From the NCBI RefSeq assembly GCF_004343585.1, contig NZ_SLYW01000004.1:372001-436000 (forward strand): 64,000 bases of DNA, written 5' to 3'. Below the pieces are notes generated by a model. It was not told the origin of the DNA and did not search any database. It saw only the letters and a list, made by a program, of their open reading frames with translations. This stretch comes from Neorhizobium sp. JUb45 (lineage in GTDB: Bacteria > Pseudomonadota > Alphaproteobacteria > Rhizobiales > Rhizobiaceae). Shown here in pieces: positions 54,733-63,974 of the stretch. Position numbers and translations under genes: made by a program. Every line of letters begins with the position of its first letter. Position 1 is the first letter of the stretch.

Positions 54733-54762
54733 CCCATCCGCAGCGGCGACGTTGCGGATGGG
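54733..54762 (+). terminator. hairpin after DUF4394 gene
   Basis: CCCATCCGCA and TGCGGATGGG form a perfect ten-base stem with a ten-base loop, 15 bases after the stop. No T-run follows, so it is a weak or factor-dependent terminator candidate. Confidence 0.4.
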
Positions 54763-54812
54763 GGGCGCTTACGGCGTATTCTGTAGATTGTTGTGAGGAT
54801 GTCAGATCGTCT

Positions 54813-55106
54813 TCAGCAACTTTGCCAGTCATTCCATCTTGAACGAAGCGCCTCCAACCTTTCGCGAAATGAGCCTCGACGGTCCTGATACTGTGGGAAT
54901 GTCTCCAGCCCCCATTCCGTCTGCTCAACAAAATGGGTGACGGCATCCTGCTGGCTGAACCCAAAGCGAGCCTCAAGCTCAGCAATCTCCGTCTCATCGG
55001 TTGCCTTAACCAATGCGGTCGCTTGCTTTGTAGTCAGTTCCCAATGTTCGATATAAGAGGTAACCACTCCCGTGATCGCCGGTTGATCGCCCGATCGAAT
55101 TGCCAT
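54813..55106 (-). CDS. hypothetical protein, 97 aa
   Basis: A 97-residue protein with no family I know. It is helical and acidic to neutral: ITGVVTSYIEHWELTTKQATALVKATDETEIAELEARFGFSQQDAVTHFVEQTEWGLETF, then an Arg-rich RRGSFRERLEALRSRW end. Two ribosome-like GAGG sites precede the ATG at 55106. Base and codon use look less GC-biased than in neighbours, hinting at a later arrival. Cytoplasmic. Confidence 0.55.
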   Translation of the reverse strand: MAIRSGDQPAITGVVTSYIEHWELTTKQATALVKATDETEIAELEARFGFSQQDAVTHFVEQTEWGLETFPQYQDRRGSFRERLEALRSRWNDWQSC

Positions 55107-55221
55107 TTTTCCTCGCCTCATTGATCAAACAGAACGATAGCCGGGTATGCGCGGAGAGCACTCGCTCGCAAAAACCAAACGCCGACTTTTTCAACGGAAA
55201 CGGCCGATTGCGGGCGTGCGG

Positions 55222-55533
55222 CTATTCCTCTCCACGATCTACAATCATCAAAGTAGGCTGACCTATAGAGCCATAGATGAAACACTCGGGATTGGTCGAG
55301 GTTGGGATACGGCTTACCCGTATCTCACCCTCATTGAAGAGGATCGTGAACCACTCGCCGGACCATACCACATCTCTAACTATGACCGGGTCATCGCCAA
55401 AAGATATGCTGACCTTGACATCGGTCCAAGCCGTTATGCTGCCATCTTCGAAAATGATCATCGTATCATATTTTGCTTTGTGCTGAATTTCCCTCAGCTC
55501 TTTTCCGATAAGCTTCTCGGCTATTAGATCCAT
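55222..55533 (-). CDS. hypothetical protein, 103 aa
   Basis: A 103-residue beta-rich protein: LIGKELREIQHKAKYDTMIIFEDGSITAWTDVKVSISF, VRDVVWSGEWFTILFNEGEIRVSRIP. No signal peptide. Small proteins of this shape are sometimes immunity-like or orphan accessory genes, but I cannot assign a family. AGGGGT lies before the ATG at 55533. The + strand frame over the same bases reads poorly. The region is less GC-rich than average. Confidence 0.55.
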   Translation of the reverse strand: MDLIAEKLIGKELREIQHKAKYDTMIIFEDGSITAWTDVKVSISFGDDPVIVRDVVWSGEWFTILFNEGEIRVSRIPTSTNPECFIYGSIGQPTLMIVDRGEE

Positions 55534-55623
55534 CTATTACCCCTGCTGTCTGACCAATAGCATAGGCTGCTAGGTATTGGTCGACGCCCGTCCGTGGCAG
55601 CAAAAGCAGCCACCCACCACCAC

Positions 55624-56430
55624 TCACTTCTTCCGGAACATCAAACTAGCCCCCCAGCCCGTCACCAGCGCAATCAGCACGCACAAAATGCCATAGGCAA
55701 TCGGCTGGTTATGCGCCGCATCGGTGATCTGCTGTTCTATGCCGGTCTTGTTGACGCGGAGCGGCAGTTCGCGCTCGGCCAGAAGCGTGCCGCTCTTGAA
55801 CAGGTAGGCGCGCACCATATGCACACCATCCGGCACATTGGCCGGCAGGCGCAGGCTGGCGCGAAACAGGCTGGACGAGACGAAACGCACGCCGCCAAAG
55901 TCGTGCTGGTAAAGACCTCCCGCCAGTTTCAGACGGCGATAGGCCTCGCGGAATTCGGTGAGGTTTCCGGCATTGCCCACATAACCGGTCGGCGACAGGC
56001 GCATATGCTCCGTGCCGATCGGCAGGCCGCCTTCGCTCGAAAGAATGTCGTCGATCTGCCGCGTCGCCGCCACCGAGTAGGAGGCCGGCACCTGTTCGAA
56101 GGTCATGGATTCGGTATTGACCCAGATACCCAGAACGCGGCTTTTCTTGCGCACCGTTGCATAGTCGAGCGGCCCTTCCAGCGTCACCACCACATCATAC
56201 TGGCCGATGGCGAGCAGCAGTTCGTCGGCATTGGTCAGCGCGCCGAAAATGGTGAGGTCCGCCCCGCGAAAATCCGAGGCGATGGCGATTTCGCTGGTCG
56301 AGGTGCCGATCTCCAGCCCTTCCTTGGCGGTCGTCGCTTCGCCGAACGGCACCTGTGCGGCAGCGGGCTGACCGACAAAAACAAGGGCTGCAAGAAAAGC
56401 GAGACGGCGAAGGGTCGCAGGGAGCGGCAT
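55624..56430 (-). CDS. TIGR02186 family protein (periplasmic, C-terminal membrane anchor)
   Basis: 268 residues. A Sec signal (LRRLAFLAALVFVGQPAAAQ) leads to a beta-rich periplasmic domain (EGLEIGTSTSEIAIASDFRGADLTIFGAL, DVVVTLEGPLDYATVRKKSRVLGIWVN). A C-terminal membrane helix (YGILCVLIALVTGWGASLMF) follows. This is the TIGR02186 family, usually encoded beside a TauE/SafE exporter, as here: its ATG overlaps the exporter stop by one base (TGATG). Likely an accessory to that exporter. An open frame continuing upstream is only a shadow of the exporter gene. Confidence 0.9.
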   Translation of the reverse strand: MPLPATLRRLAFLAALVFVGQPAAAQVPFGEATTAKEGLEIGTSTSEIAIASDFRGADLTIFGALTNADELLLAIGQYDVVVTLEGPLDYATVRKKSRVLGIWVNTESMTFEQVPASYSVAATRQIDDILSSEGGLPIGTEHMRLSPTGYVGNAGNLTEFREAYRRLKLAGGLYQHDFGGVRFVSSSLFRASLRLPANVPDGVHMVRAYLFKSGTLLAERELPLRVNKTGIEQQITDAAHNQPIAYGILCVLIALVTGWGASLMFRKK

Positions 56431-57356
56431 CAAAAACTCCCGATGGTGACGGAATAGAGATCGGCCGGCGTTACCACCAGCGTCACCGCAAGGCGCAGCG
56501 CCACGGCCAGAACCAGCAGCGCCAAAAGCGCGCGCAGCTGTTCGCCGCGCAGTTTTTGGCCGACGCGCACCCCGTATTGCGCACCGATCACGCCCGCCAC
56601 CATCAGGATGGTGGCCAGCACGATATCGACGGAATAGTTGGTCGCTGCCTGCACCATGGTCGTATAGGCGGTTACAAAAATGATCTGGAACAGCGAGGTT
56701 CCGACGACCACGTTGGTGGGAATGCGCAAGAGATAGATCATCGCCGGCACCATGATGAAACCGCCGCCGACACCCATGACGGAGGTCAGGACGCCGATAC
56801 AGAAACCCAGTGCCACGATCGGAATGGCCGACAGATAGATTTTTGATTTCTTGAATCGCATCTTGAACGGCAGCCGGTGCACCCATGTGTGGTGGCCGGG
56901 CCGTTTCAGTGTCGTCGGTTCGTTTCTGGAGGCGCGGCGCAGTGCCCGCACGCTTTCGTTCAGCATCAGCGTGCCGACCGTGCCGAGCAGAAGCACGTAG
57001 AGAATGGCGATGAAGAGGTCGAGCTGGCCTATGCTGCGCAGCCAGGAAAACACCCAGATACCCGCCGTCGCCCCCAAAAGACCGCCGACCAACAGCACCG
57101 TCCCCAGCTTTATATCCAGCGTGCCGCGCCGGAAATGGGTGATGGCGCCCGAGATCGACGAGGCGACCACCTGGTTTGCGCCGGTGGCAACGGCCACGAC
57201 GGGAGGGATGTTGTAGAAAATCAGCAGAGGCGTGATCAGAAAACCGCCGCCGACGCCGAACATGCCGGACAGAAAGCCGACCGCCGCACCCATGCCGAGG
57301 ATGATGAAAATGTTCACCGAAAGCTCTGCAATCGGCAGATAGACAGTCACGGTCAA
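56430..57356 (-). CDS. sulfite exporter TauE/SafE family protein
   Basis: 308 residues with eight or more membrane helices in two halves. The conserved motifs are GAAVGFLSGMFGVGGGFLITPLLIFY and IGVLTSVMGVGGGFIMVPAMIYLL. Members move sulfite, sulfoacetate or related anions outwards. Translationally coupled to the TIGR02186 gene. The 256-base region upstream holds a small inverted repeat and, further on, the podJ terminator. Confidence 0.92.
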   Translation of the reverse strand: MTVTVYLPIAELSVNIFIILGMGAAVGFLSGMFGVGGGFLITPLLIFYNIPPVVAVATGANQVVASSISGAITHFRRGTLDIKLGTVLLVGGLLGATAGIWVFSWLRSIGQLDLFIAILYVLLLGTVGTLMLNESVRALRRASRNEPTTLKRPGHHTWVHRLPFKMRFKKSKIYLSAIPIVALGFCIGVLTSVMGVGGGFIMVPAMIYLLRIPTNVVVGTSLFQIIFVTAYTTMVQAATNYSVDIVLATILMVAGVIGAQYGVRVGQKLRGEQLRALLALLVLAVALRLAVTLVVTPADLYSVTIGSF

Positions 57357-57491
57357 CCTCGAACGGCTTCGCCGTCGCGGGCGGTGATCGCGTGGGTAAC
57401 CGCCCGTTGCGGCGATGAAAAAACAATGCCGGCCAACGTCGGGGTGACGGGGCCGGGCTCGATTGTCATGCGCCCGCCCATTAGACAGGTC

Positions 57492-57509
57492 AATCCATAA
57501 GCTTGGATT
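57492..57509. promoter_or_regulatory. small inverted repeat upstream of TauE operon
   Basis: AATCCA and TGGATT around TAAGCT, 136 bases before the TauE start. Possible operator; weak evidence. Confidence 0.25.
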
Positions 57510-57563
57510 AATGCGGCGAATTTCCGATCACCAATTCACGCCTACGCCGTGCTCATAATACAG

Positions 57564-57592
57564 AAAAGCGCGCAAACCTTTCGGTCGCGCGC
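57564..57592 (-). terminator. intrinsic terminator of the podJ-like gene
   Basis: On the minus strand, GCGCGCGACC, a GAAA tetraloop and GGTTTGCGCGC form a long stem with one bulge, followed by four T, 20 bases after the stop codon. Confidence 0.75.
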
Positions 57593-57612
57593 CGTCCGAT
57601 GTCGTTTTCCGA

Positions 57613-60600
57613 TCAGCCCTGGTTGGTGGCCAGAAGCTTGCGCACCAGTGCCTCGTTCACCTTGCCGTCCGGCTCCATGCCATTGGCCTTCTGGAACGAG
57701 CGGATGGCGGTGACGGTTTTGGCGCCCATCTTGCCGTCCGGTGCGCCCGCATCGAAACCATTCTTGTTGAGAATGGCCTGGATGTTGCGGATCGCCTTTT
57801 CCATGTCGACCGAAGCGGTCTTTTCACCCCTGCCGACCCATTCGTCCGGCAGGTTGACGCTGTTGGCGTTGGGATCGACCGGCTTGACCTGCCAGCCATC
57901 GGCCTGCGCCTTCGCGGCATTCAGCTGTTCCGGACGCATGGCGCTGCCCACTTCGTCGCGCTTCTGGGCGGCATCCTGATCACCGCCGCGGGCTGCAACC
58001 GCAAACCACTTGTAGGAGGCGTCGAGGTTCTGGGGCACGCCATTGCCGCGGGCATAAAGGATTGCAAGGTTGAACTGGCTGTCGGAGACACCGAGATCGG
58101 CTGCCTTTTCGAACCAGCTCACAGCCTTGGCGTAATCCGGCGTACCGGCCGCACCCGATGCGTAAAGCACCGCGAGATTGTGCATGGCGCTGGCATTGCC
58201 GGCATTGGCCGCCTGCTCGTAATAGCTCATCGCCTTGGTGAAATCGCGTTCGACGCCGGTGCCTTTCTCGTAAAGGTTGGCAACGCGATATTGCGCCGGT
58301 GCAAGGCCACGCGCGGCTGACATCTCATACCAGCGCGCGGCTTCCGGAAGGTTCGCGGCAACGCCACGGCCATCCTGATAACGGGCACCGATTTCGAACA
58401 GCGCCTGCGCATCACCGGCGGCGGCTGCGTCTGCCAGCGATTTCGGTCCCATTGTCGCTGGCACTTCGATCGCAGCCTGAGGGGCGGCAGATGCCGGTGC
58501 CTCGACCTGCGCTTCGGACCGGGCAATTGCCTCGCCGACGGATTGTTCAGGCGCGGCACCGGTTGGCGGCAACGTCGATTGGGCCACTTCCGGCACCGGG
58601 GCCGAGGCTTCTGCGCCATCGGCGGACGGAGCCGCCATCGGTGCTGCATCTGCGGAATTCTGCGCGGGTTCTATGGTTTCGTTGGCGGGCAGGCCGGTTT
58701 CCGCTGCGGGTTCGGTCTGTTCAAGCATGCCCACTTCCGGCGGCGGTGCGTCATCACCACGCGTCAAAGTGTTGATCAGCGGCATTGCCATCAGCGCCAG
58801 AAGCACAGCACCGACAGCCAGCAGGATCGGCTTGCGATGTTTGGCAAATGCGCCGGAAAGGCCGCCACCGCTGCTGCCCTGCGCTTTCAACGCGACAGTG
58901 CGGTCTGTCTTGACGGGTTTGCTCTTGCCGGCCTTGGCCTTGCCGCGATTGCCGGCGGAAATGCCGAGCGTCGGATCGGTTTCCAGCGCCGCAGCCTTGG
59001 CCGCGCGTCGCGCAGCCGCAATGTAATCGACGCTCTCGTCGGACGATGCCGGGTTGGCGCTGATGCCGGCCTGGCTGGCCCGCACGCGCTCGAGAATCTT
59101 CTTCACGTCGGGCATGCCCGAGCCCGGCTCCAGCGGCACGTTCTGCTGTTCGGGTAGCAACATGTCGACAGGGTCGATCGAAGGCGTCGGCTCCACCACG
59201 GTGCGATCGGTCGCCTTCGGTTCGGCTTCCCTGTGACCGGATAGAAAGCGCTTCATGCCGCCAAGAAGGCTGCTGGGGGATTTCTTGGCCGCAGCGATCG
59301 CGCGGCTTTCCTTGTCGGCGGTGCGCTGCGCATTTTCGTGGTCGTCGGCAGCCTCGCCGTTCTCCAGCAGACCGCTTTCCAGATCGTCGGCAAACAGCGC
59401 GCGTTCGTCCAGGCGCTCGTCTGCCGGCATGGCAACCGAGCTGTGCAGGTCTTCACCACCGGCAAACATCGGCACCGTCGCCTTCGGCATGACGGGTGCG
59501 GCCTGCATGGCAGGTGCAGCCTGCATGGAGGTTCTGGTCGGTGCAGGCGAAGGGGCCGGAGCAGGGCGGGACGGCTCAAAACTCCCCTGCCGGGAAAGGC
59601 TGCCTTCCATCGTGTCCAGCCGGTCTGCAATGCTGACCAGCGTCCGGTGCAGCATTTCGAATGTCTGGTGCGTGCGTTCTTCCGAACCGCGCGTCAGGTC
59701 TTCCAGATGGCGCAGGTCTTCGGCAAGCGCCGTTAGCGCGCCCATGTCCGGTGCAGCGCCACCTGTCGCCGTACCGTTGCGGGCATAGGCTTCGACCACG
59801 GCCTCGGCTGCCTGACGGGCTGCCTCGATCACGTATTCGTCGCTGGTCGCCATATACCCTTCGATGGCCGACATGCGCTCTTCGAAAGCCGCAGGCAGTT
59901 CGAATTCGCCGGCCGTCTTCGGTTCGCTGATCAGGCGCGAAAGGTTGGCGATCTGGTCTTCGAGATTGCGCAGCGCATCATTGTCGCCGGCAGGAGCCGC
60001 GGCGGCATCGTCCAGGCGCGCAGCGATATCGCTCAGGCGCCCTTCAAGGCGGCCGAACATGGCGTTATCGAGCGGCGCTGCCGGCTGCGTGATCTCGATT
60101 TCTTCGATGCGTCGCGAAATATGGTCCAGTCGCTCGGCCAGCGCGTCGTTGACGGAACCCTGTTCCAGCGCATCGATCTTGCGGGAAATGTCGGAAAGAT
60201 AGCCAGTCAGCTCGGCGGGTTGCGCCGGCTGCTGCACGCGTTCCATCAGGATGGCGAGATCTTCCAGACGTTCGTCCAGACGCATCGCACCCTGTTCGCG
60301 GGAAAAATCGTCGATCTTGCGGGCCAGCGCGTCGATGCGCACGCCCATTTCGTCATCAAGGGCGTTTGCGGCGGGCAGTGCCGATTGCAGCGTGTCGCGA
60401 TGCATGGCGTCAATCTGGTCGGAAAGGCCTTCCAGCCGGCTTTCCAGCCGCCCGATCATGCCATGTTCCAGCGCGGCATCGGCAGAGGCGCGGCTGCTTG
60501 CCGCCAGCGCCCGGCTGATCTCGTCCAGACGCTTGTCGAGCACCGAAAACTGCTCGACGATCATCGGATCGTTATGCGGCACCATGCGGTTGCCAAGCTG

Positions 60601-61617
60601 TTCCACGGCAGCGGCCAGCGTCAGCAGCTTGTCTTCCAGTGCCAGAATGGCGCCATTGTCACCAAAGGCACCCAGCTGTCCCTTGATGTCGTCGATCCGG
60701 TAGGCAAGCGACACCAGTTCCTCGCGCAGCGCGCCGGGGTCGGCATCGAGCACGCGCTCTTCCAGCCCCTGAAACTGGGTTTCCATGCGCTGCATGGAGT
60801 CCTCGCGGGCAAGCCCCTGCATGACGGTGCGCAGGCCTTCGAATTCCAGCCGCAGGTCTTCCGTTTCCGGTGCGCCGCGATGGCCAAGATTTCCGATACT
60901 GTCGGCCAGCCGCGCAAGGTCGTTGCGCATGTCGTCGGCAAAATGGCGATCCTCGGCAATCGCCCGGATCGAGCGGATTTCCGAGCGCAGGCCGTCCATC
61001 TCGCGGGCAACGCCCTGCGAAATGTCCTGCTTCAGATCCTGCCGCAGCGTGACCAGCGCTTCGGCGATATCGTTCATGATCGCATCCGGCAGACCAGCCG
61101 GCGTGCCGGCGGGTGCGGCAATGCGGGCACTGGCCGGCAGCGCCGGGCGGGCCGAAGCCAGAGGCGGCAGCGCCCGGCTTTCGGCGCGTGGCGGCCGGTT
61201 GTCTGCAATCGGTGCTGCCGGTGGCGCGATAGGGCGGCGGGGTGTGATCGGTGCACGCAGCGCCGGCTCGGCATAGGCTTCCGGCGGGCGGATGTCGCGC
61301 TGTGGGTGGCGGGCGGCATCGAGCGCGCGCTGGCGGCGACGGATTTCTTCAAGCGGATTGACGGCGGAAGCGGCTGCCTGTTGCGGCGCTGCTCTCTGCG
61401 TTGTCGGCTGCTGGACCTGCTGCTCCGCATAACGGTTCTGTTCGCGGCCGTCGCCGGGCTGACGTTCAGTGGTCTGACGTTCACTGGTCTGACGCTCGCG
61501 GGCAGATGAATGCATCAGCCCTTCGATCCGTGCTTCCAGCCCCTCGATCGTACGGTTGAGCGCGTCCAGGGAGGACGTCTCGCCGCGACGGGATGGCGTG
61601 GGTCGTGATCCGTTCAT
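57613..61617 (-). CDS. podJ: PodJ-like polar organelle/localisation protein
   Basis: 1334 residues from ATG 61617. The first 850 residues are cytoplasmic and mostly coiled coil with Ala/Pro-rich breaks (SSLDALNRTIEGLEARIEGLM, EDLRLEFEGLRTVMQGL). One membrane helix (HRKPILLAVGAVLLALMAMPLINTL) lies near residue 950. The periplasmic part holds about four SEL1/TPR repeats (AAAAGDAQALFEIGARYQDG, AARWYEMSAARGLAPAQYRVANLYEKG) and a C-terminal peptidoglycan-binding domain (IQAILNKNGFDAGAPDGKMGAKTVTAIRSFQKANGMEPDG). This is the PodJ layout, which in alphaproteobacteria marks the new pole. The reading frame is open to 61773, but the shorter start matches the family pattern. Confidence 0.87.
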   Translation of the reverse strand: MNGSRPTPSRRGETSSLDALNRTIEGLEARIEGLMHSSARERQTSERQTTERQPGDGREQNRYAEQQVQQPTTQRAAPQQAAASAVNPLEEIRRRQRALDAARHPQRDIRPPEAYAEPALRAPITPRRPIAPPAAPIADNRPPRAESRALPPLASARPALPASARIAAPAGTPAGLPDAIMNDIAEALVTLRQDLKQDISQGVAREMDGLRSEIRSIRAIAEDRHFADDMRNDLARLADSIGNLGHRGAPETEDLRLEFEGLRTVMQGLAREDSMQRMETQFQGLEERVLDADPGALREELVSLAYRIDDIKGQLGAFGDNGAILALEDKLLTLAAAVEQLGNRMVPHNDPMIVEQFSVLDKRLDEISRALAASSRASADAALEHGMIGRLESRLEGLSDQIDAMHRDTLQSALPAANALDDEMGVRIDALARKIDDFSREQGAMRLDERLEDLAILMERVQQPAQPAELTGYLSDISRKIDALEQGSVNDALAERLDHISRRIEEIEITQPAAPLDNAMFGRLEGRLSDIAARLDDAAAAPAGDNDALRNLEDQIANLSRLISEPKTAGEFELPAAFEERMSAIEGYMATSDEYVIEAARQAAEAVVEAYARNGTATGGAAPDMGALTALAEDLRHLEDLTRGSEERTHQTFEMLHRTLVSIADRLDTMEGSLSRQGSFEPSRPAPAPSPAPTRTSMQAAPAMQAAPVMPKATVPMFAGGEDLHSSVAMPADERLDERALFADDLESGLLENGEAADDHENAQRTADKESRAIAAAKKSPSSLLGGMKRFLSGHREAEPKATDRTVVEPTPSIDPVDMLLPEQQNVPLEPGSGMPDVKKILERVRASQAGISANPASSDESVDYIAAARRAAKAAALETDPTLGISAGNRGKAKAGKSKPVKTDRTVALKAQGSSGGGLSGAFAKHRKPILLAVGAVLLALMAMPLINTLTRGDDAPPPEVGMLEQTEPAAETGLPANETIEPAQNSADAAPMAAPSADGAEASAPVPEVAQSTLPPTGAAPEQSVGEAIARSEAQVEAPASAAPQAAIEVPATMGPKSLADAAAAGDAQALFEIGARYQDGRGVAANLPEAARWYEMSAARGLAPAQYRVANLYEKGTGVERDFTKAMSYYEQAANAGNASAMHNLAVLYASGAAGTPDYAKAVSWFEKAADLGVSDSQFNLAILYARGNGVPQNLDASYKWFAVAARGGDQDAAQKRDEVGSAMRPEQLNAAKAQADGWQVKPVDPNANSVNLPDEWVGRGEKTASVDMEKAIRNIQAILNKNGFDAGAPDGKMGAKTVTAIRSFQKANGMEPDGKVNEALVRKLLATNQG

Positions 61618-61841
61618 GGTCTCGCTCGCTTCGACAGCGCGGATCGGGTGACGATCCGCTGATTGGTATTCTCCGACGACACCCCTTGCGGAGAAATCAC
61701 CGGACACCACCCCATGAGAATGCCGGACAGGACTTTCCTCAACCTTGAGTGGTTGCGGCTCCTCATAAGACAACGCGAGACAAAAGAATGAGGTGCGCCA
61801 CGACTAGTTCAGAGCGCACAATCCACCAAACGTGGTAAACG

Positions 61842-61855
61842 CCCGGTTAACCGGG
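61842..61855. promoter_or_regulatory. 14-base palindrome in podJ upstream region
   Basis: CCCGGTTAACCGGG is perfectly symmetric and lies 225 bases upstream of the chosen podJ start, in the 506-base gap 61618-62123. It contains one TTAA but not the TTAA-N7-TTAA CtrA pair. No gene is supported in this gap; the remaining sequence shows only the acyl-CoA dehydrogenase promoter. Confidence 0.35.
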
Positions 61856-62042
61856 GTAAGGTTTTTTAACTTTTGCTGTTGGAAGCGGCTGGATCTGACA
61901 TGCAGGCGAAAGCTTTTGCGAGCTCTGCTCTTTTGTTTTCGCCGCGCAATCACTCACGGAGCGCATTCGCTTGCACCTGCTGCTCCGTCCTGCGTGCCAC
62001 TGCAGCTGTCGTTCAAATCTCCAAAAACTGCTTCAAAACGCC

Positions 62043-62066
62043 ATTGACGTTTACGCAAACGTCAAT
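62043..62066 (+). promoter_or_regulatory. MerR-type (LiuR-like) operator over the acyl-CoA dehydrogenase promoter
   Basis: Perfect ten-base arms ATTGACGTTT and AAACGTCAAT around ACGC. The arm starts inside TTGACG (-35, 62044-62049); a TATTTT -10 lies at 62066-62071, with 16 bases between. An operator sitting between -35 and -10 is the MerR arrangement. The ACGTTTACGnAAACGT core resembles LiuR sites, which control branched-chain amino acid and acyl-CoA genes. The start codon is 57 bases further on. Confidence 0.6.
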
Positions 62067-62123
62067 ATTTTAGCGGTGGAGTTTGCCGGTGTTGCAGCCG
62101 GCGCGCAGAGGAGGAGTTTGCGC

Positions 62124-63917
62124 ATGCCCGTCTACAAGGCCCCCGTTGAAGATACGCTGTTCGTGCTGAACGACGTGCTCGGTCTCGAACGTTTCGGCAA
62201 TCTGCCCGGCTTTGCCGATGCAACGCCCGACATGATCGAGGCGATTCTGGGCGAGGCGGCCAAGGTGGCGGAGGAGGCTCTGTTCCCGCTCAATCTTTCC
62301 GGCGATCAGGAAGGCTGCACCCGTAAGGATGATGGCTCGGTCACAGTGCCGAAAGGTTTTAAAGGAGCTTACGACCAGTATTGTCAGGGCGGCTGGATCG
62401 GTCTGGCCGTGCCGGAAGAGTTTGGCGGGCAGGGGCTGCCCTACACGCTGCACGCCGCCGTCGGCGAATACATGTCGTCGGCCAACATGTCGCTGATGAT
62501 GTATCCGGGCCTCACACAGGGCGCCATCGCCGCCATTCTCGTCCATGGTTCGGACGAACAGAAAGCCACCTATCTGCCCCATATGGTCGGCGGCACATGG
62601 TCCGGCACCATGAACCTGACGGAACCCCATTGCGGCACCGATCTCGGCCTGTTGCGCACCAAGGCCGTGCCGCAGGGCGACGGTTCCTACAAGATTTCCG
62701 GCCAGAAAATCTTCATCTCCGCCGGCGAACACGGCATGACCGACAACATCATCCACCTTGTTCTTGCCCGCATCGAAGGCGCGCCCGAAGGTACAAAAGG
62801 CATTTCGCTGTTCATCGTGCCGAAATTCATGGTGAAGGACGACAGTTCGCTCGGTGATAGAAACGGCGTTTCTTGCGGTGCGCTCGAAGAAAAGATGGGC
62901 ATCCACGGCAATTCCACCTGCGTCATGAACTATGACGAGGCGACCGGTTATCTCATCGGCGCGGAAAACAAGGGCCTGTCGGCCATGTTCGTGATGATGA
63001 ACGAGGCCCGCCTCGGCGTCGGCCTGCAGGGGCTGTCGATCGCCGAGACCGCCTATCAGAACGCCGTCGCCTATGCAAATGAACGCATCCAAGGCCGCTC
63101 GCTCTCGGGCGCCAAGGCACCGGACAAAAAGGCCGATCCGATCATCGTCCATCCGGATATTCGCCGTTCACTGATGACCATCAAGGCCTTCAACGAAGCC
63201 GGCCGCGCCTTCCTCCTTTGGACCGCGCTGAAATCCGACATCGCCCACCGCTCGCCGGATGAAAAGGAACGCCAGAACGCCGACGACCTGCTCGGCCTCG
63301 CCACGCCGATCCTCAAAGGCGTGTTGACCGACAAGGGGTTTGATCACGCTGTAATGGCCCAGCAGGTGTTTGGCGGTCACGGCTATATCGAGGAACATGG
63401 CATGAGCCAGTATGTCCGCGATGCCCGTATCGCCATGATCTATGAAGGTGCCAACGGCATTCAGGCGCTGGATCTTGTGGGACGAAAACTGGCGCTCAAC
63501 GGCGGCCGCGCGGTGATGGCGATGTTCAAGGAAATCGGCGATTTCTGCGAGGAAAACCGTGCTGATGAAAATCTGGCCTTCTACACGAAACACCTCAAGA
63601 AGGGTCTGAACGACGTACAGGCCTCAACCATGTGGTTCATGCAGAACGCCATGGCAAAACCCGACAATGCCGGTGCCGGCTCGACCGATTACATGCACCT
63701 CTTCGGCCTCGTCACGCTCGGCTACATGTGGGCAAAGATCGCCAAGGCCGCGCAGGAAAAGCTTGCAGCGGGCGATGCGCGCGAAGACTATCTGAAGAAC
63801 AAGCTGGTCACGGCGCGTTTCTACATGGAAAAGATCATGCCCGAAACCGCGCTGCGCAAGGTGCGCATAGAGGCGGGGGCCGATAGCGTGATGGAACTGG
63901 CGGCAGAGGCGTTTTGA
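62124..63917 (+). CDS. acyl-CoA dehydrogenase (DmdC-like long form)
   Basis: 597 residues, the long acyl-CoA dehydrogenase type with a C-terminal extra domain ([49 protein letters not shown]). FAD and substrate motifs include [43 protein letters not shown] and [18 protein letters not shown], in which the Glu is the catalytic base. It oxidises an acyl-CoA at the alpha-beta position; substrate unknown, though long forms include 3-methylmercaptopropionyl-CoA dehydrogenase. GAGGAG precedes the ATG at 62124. Confidence 0.93.
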   Translation: MPVYKAPVEDTLFVLNDVLGLERFGNLPGFADATPDMIEAILGEAAKVAEEALFPLNLSGDQEGCTRKDDGSVTVPKGFKGAYDQYCQGGWIGLAVPEEFGGQGLPYTLHAAVGEYMSSANMSLMMYPGLTQGAIAAILVHGSDEQKATYLPHMVGGTWSGTMNLTEPHCGTDLGLLRTKAVPQGDGSYKISGQKIFISAGEHGMTDNIIHLVLARIEGAPEGTKGISLFIVPKFMVKDDSSLGDRNGVSCGALEEKMGIHGNSTCVMNYDEATGYLIGAENKGLSAMFVMMNEARLGVGLQGLSIAETAYQNAVAYANERIQGRSLSGAKAPDKKADPIIVHPDIRRSLMTIKAFNEAGRAFLLWTALKSDIAHRSPDEKERQNADDLLGLATPILKGVLTDKGFDHAVMAQQVFGGHGYIEEHGMSQYVRDARIAMIYEGANGIQALDLVGRKLALNGGRAVMAMFKEIGDFCEENRADENLAFYTKHLKKGLNDVQASTMWFMQNAMAKPDNAGAGSTDYMHLFGLVTLGYMWAKIAKAAQEKLAAGDAREDYLKNKLVTARFYMEKIMPETALRKVRIEAGADSVMELAAEAF

Positions 63918-63926
63918 TTGAGAATT

Positions 63927-63974
63927 CTCTTCTCCCCTCGGGGAGAAGATGTCCGAAGGACAGATGAGGGGGGC
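63927..63974 (+). repeat. rhizobial intergenic palindromic repeat
   Basis: CTTCTCCC and GGGAGAAG form a hairpin, followed by GTCC-GAA-GGAC and a GATGAGGGG tail. This combined signature is common in intergenic DNA of Rhizobiaceae. The element lies 9 bases after the acyl-CoA dehydrogenase stop. Confidence 0.6.

Noticed and set aside
55147..55527. Plus-strand frame over the 103-residue gene
   Set aside because: It lacks a good ribosome site and the minus-strand protein has a more natural composition and start.
56431..57426. Upstream extension of the TIGR02186 frame
   Set aside because: It overlaps the TauE/SafE gene in another frame; the TIGR02186 protein has a normal signal peptide starting at 56430.
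61842..61870. CtrA site upstream of podJ
   Set aside because: The TTAA elements are not separated by seven bases, so the CtrA consensus is not met.
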